From Anaerolineae bacterium (GTDB lineage Bacteria > Chloroflexota > Anaerolineae > JAADDB01), in contig WGAA01000231.1 of NCBI GenBank assembly GCA_015489285.1, positions 1 through 6,853 of the forward strand: a stretch of 6,853 nt of DNA, in the 5' to 3' direction. A program made the translations under genes and the position numbers. The notes below the pieces were generated by a model. That model did no database searches, was not told the DNA's origin, and worked only from the letters and a program-made list of their open reading frames with translations. The stretch's first letter is position 1. The number at the start of each line of letters is the position of its first letter. This document shows, one piece after another, positions 5,885-6,853 of this stretch.

Positions 5885-5911
5885 CTTTCGGGCGCTTCAT
5901 TTGCCCGAAAG
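5885..5911. promoter_or_regulatory. 9-bp inverted repeat overlapping the ssrA -35 box
   Basis: CTTTCGGGC (5885-5893) and GCCCGAAAG (5903-5911) are exact complements around a 9-nt loop. The right arm covers most of the -35 hexamer at 5901-5906. It could be an operator, or a hairpin ending upstream transcription, although no T-run follows. Confidence 0.5.
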
Positions 5912-5929
5912 GTGCCTCCTGTGTACAAT
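5901..5929 (+). promoter_or_regulatory. Predicted sigma70-type promoter of ssrA
   Basis: TTGCCC (5901-5906, 4/6 match to the -35 box) and TACAAT (5924-5929, 5/6 match to the -10 box) are 17 nt apart. Transcription would start near 5936, leaving about 9 nt to be trimmed from the mature tmRNA 5' end at 5945. Confidence 0.75.
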
Positions 5930-5944
5930 AGTAAAGCAGAATGA

Positions 5945-6358
5945 GGGGATGACTGGATTCGACGGGGGAGGCTGTCGTAGGGCTGCAGGCCGGGGAGCCT
6001 GTACCCCGTGACCAACAGGCACCACCAAAAAGTGCCAAGGCTAACGTAGCCTTCGCCTTTGCTCGTCCCGCGGCTCAACCCGTCGCGGTGGCCGCGTAAG
6101 ACGGGTAAAGGCACCAGGTCTCCAAGAGATGGGGACCCGGCCCCTCGAGGGTTCCCCCATGGCCCTTGGGGTGTGCCGTCATAGACATGGGGTGCCGTTG
6201 GGCCGACGCCGCTAGGCCCAACGAAAGACGACAGCGGCTTTGCCCGGATGGACCCTGCCGCTGGGGCGCCACCGGGTGAGCGACAAAACAGCGGCTAAGC
6301 CTGTAGATGCTCTGCGGCGAATCCCCCGGACCCGGGTTCGACTCCCGGCATCTCCACC
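5945..6358 (+). ncRNA. ssrA: tmRNA (transfer-messenger RNA)
   Basis: The RNA rescues stalled ribosomes, acting first as alanyl-tRNA and then as a short message. GGGGATG (5945-5951) pairs with CATCTCC (6349-6355) as the acceptor stem with one G-U. The next bases, ACTGGATTCGACGGG, are the family signature. The T arm is CCGGG, TTCGACT loop, CCCGG (6332-6348). CTGCAGGC (5983-5990) pairs with GCCTGTAG (6299-6306) as helix 2. The CCA end is only partly encoded (CC then T). The tag frame, taken from GCC at 6034 after AGT, gives 21 residues beginning AKANVAF and ending PVAVAA, with a stop at 6097-6099 and another in-frame stop at 6106-6108. If reading resumes at GCT (6040) the tag begins ANVAF with 19 residues. 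The stop lies in the loop of a helix closed by CCCGTC/GACGGG (6079-6084, 6100-6105), as usual for helix 5. Confidence 0.96.
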
Positions 6359-6363
6359 TTCCG

Positions 6364-6399
6364 GTCCGGGGATGGGGACTCCTCCATCCCCGGACTTTT
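6364..6399 (+). terminator. Intrinsic terminator of ssrA
   Basis: GTCCGGGGATGG (6364-6375) and CCATCCCCGGAC (6384-6395) form a perfect 12-bp GC-rich stem with an 8-nt loop, followed directly by TTTT (6396-6399). It begins 5 nt after the last encoded tmRNA base. Confidence 0.92.
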
Positions 6400-6425
6400 C
6401 ATACCCACCGACAGAGGAGGACACC

Positions 6426-6853
6426 ATGGACCTGGGATTGCAGGGAAAAGTGGCCGCGGTCGCTGCTGCGAGCAGCGGCCTGGGGAAAGCCTCGGCCCTG
6501 GAGCTGGCCCGTGAAGGCGCCCATGTGGCCATATGCGGCCGTAACGAAGCCCGCCTCTCCCAAGCCGCCGAGGAGATCCGTGCCCTCACCGGTGCGGACG
6601 TGCTCGCCGTGGTGGCCGACGTTACCCGACGGGAGGATGTGGAGCGCTTCATCCGGGAAACGGTCAACCGCTGGGGACGCCTGGACATCGTGGTGACGAA
6701 CGCGGGTGGGCCTCCCGCCGGTGTGTTCGAGGATTTCGACGAGGAGGATTGGCTGGCCGCGTTCAACCTGAACTTCCTCAGCACCCAACGTCTCATTAAG
6801 GTCGCTTTACCCCACCTGAAAGCCTCGGGTCAGGGGCGGATCATCGCCATCAC
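6426..6853 (+). CDS. Short-chain dehydrogenase/reductase, N-terminal part (cut by right edge)
   Basis: 142 codons of an open frame are visible. It is a classical Rossmann-fold SDR using NAD(P)(H), in the style often annotated as 3-oxoacyl-ACP reductase-like; the substrate cannot be told. The cofactor loop reads AAASSGLG (13-20), a variant of TGxxxGxG in which the Thr and first Gly are Ala, seen in one SDR subgroup. CGRN (37-40), with Arg after strand 2, points to NADP(H). VADVT (63-67), NAGGPPAG (92-99) and FNLNFLSTQ, with the probable structural catalytic Asn116, follow. The catalytic Ser, Tyr and Lys lie beyond the edge. AGGAGG (6415-6420) is 5 nt before the ATG. The gene starts 26 nt after the ssrA terminator with no clear promoter in between. 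Confidence 0.92.
   Translation, partial: MDLGLQGKVAAVAAASSGLGKASALELAREGAHVAICGRNEARLSQAAEEIRALTGADVLAVVADVTRREDVERFIRETVNRWGRLDIVVTNAGGPPAGVFEDFDEEDWLAAFNLNFLSTQRLIKVALPHLKASGQGRIIAI

Larger units (their letters stand above)
5710..5890. repeat. Dispersed composite repeat block, copy B
   Basis: This is collinear with 3437-3615 from GTCATGCG to GGCTTTCG. It differs mainly in lacking about 10 bases after GCAGGCGCA and in carrying the 35-bp hairpin (5793-5827) where copy A has an unrelated 37-nt stretch. It lies between smpB and the ssrA promoter. Confidence 0.75.

Noticed and set aside
5854..6272. Minus-strand open frames over ssrA
   Set aside because: They lie on the antisense of a well-formed tmRNA with its own promoter and terminator.

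Overview
This is a GC-rich bacterial window (around 60% GC, estimated by eye) with seven protein genes, two of them cut by the window edges, plus one tmRNA gene. A SARP/BTAD-type regulator, short imperfect heptamer repeats between genes and a tmRNA tag ending in VAVAA suggest a member of the Chloroflexota (Anaerolineae or Thermoflexia-like). That placement is an inference from gene style, since no lineage marker is present.

Positions 1-3252 hold a minus-strand operon, read right to left: a PLP-dependent trans-sulfuration enzyme (2002-3252), the ribosome-associated GTPase HflX (654-1997) and the N-terminal part of a BTAD transcriptional activator (1-664, cut by the left edge). The genes are spaced by 4 nt and then overlap by 11 nt, so they are almost certainly co-transcribed and translationally coupled.

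Positions 3253-3879 are a 627-nt divergent intergenic region with no credible gene. It contains a minus-strand promoter, a plus-strand promoter, a perfect 17-bp hairpin, heptamer arrays and two identical copies of a 27-bp hairpin repeat. The second 27-bp copy lies in the predicted leader of the next gene.

Positions 3880-5608 are a plus-strand pair with a 1-nt gap: a membrane-anchored S41 C-terminal processing protease (CtpA/Tsp family) and SmpB. Positions 5609-5944 are a second non-coding region. It repeats, largely in the same order, the modules of the first one and ends in a sigma70-like promoter. Positions 5945-6358 are ssrA (tmRNA) with an unusually long tag, followed by a strong intrinsic terminator (6364-6399). 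A short-chain dehydrogenase/reductase starts at 6426 and runs off the right edge.

The functional theme is ribosome rescue and disposal of its products. HflX splits stalled ribosomes, SmpB-tmRNA rescues them and tags the unfinished protein, and Tsp-type S41 proteases are known in E. coli to degrade proteins with such tags outside the cytoplasm. The HflX operon and the protease-smpB operon have almost identical 19-bp -10 regions, and ssrA has a shorter version. The related repeat blocks on both sides of the protease-smpB pair are the least explained part of the window.
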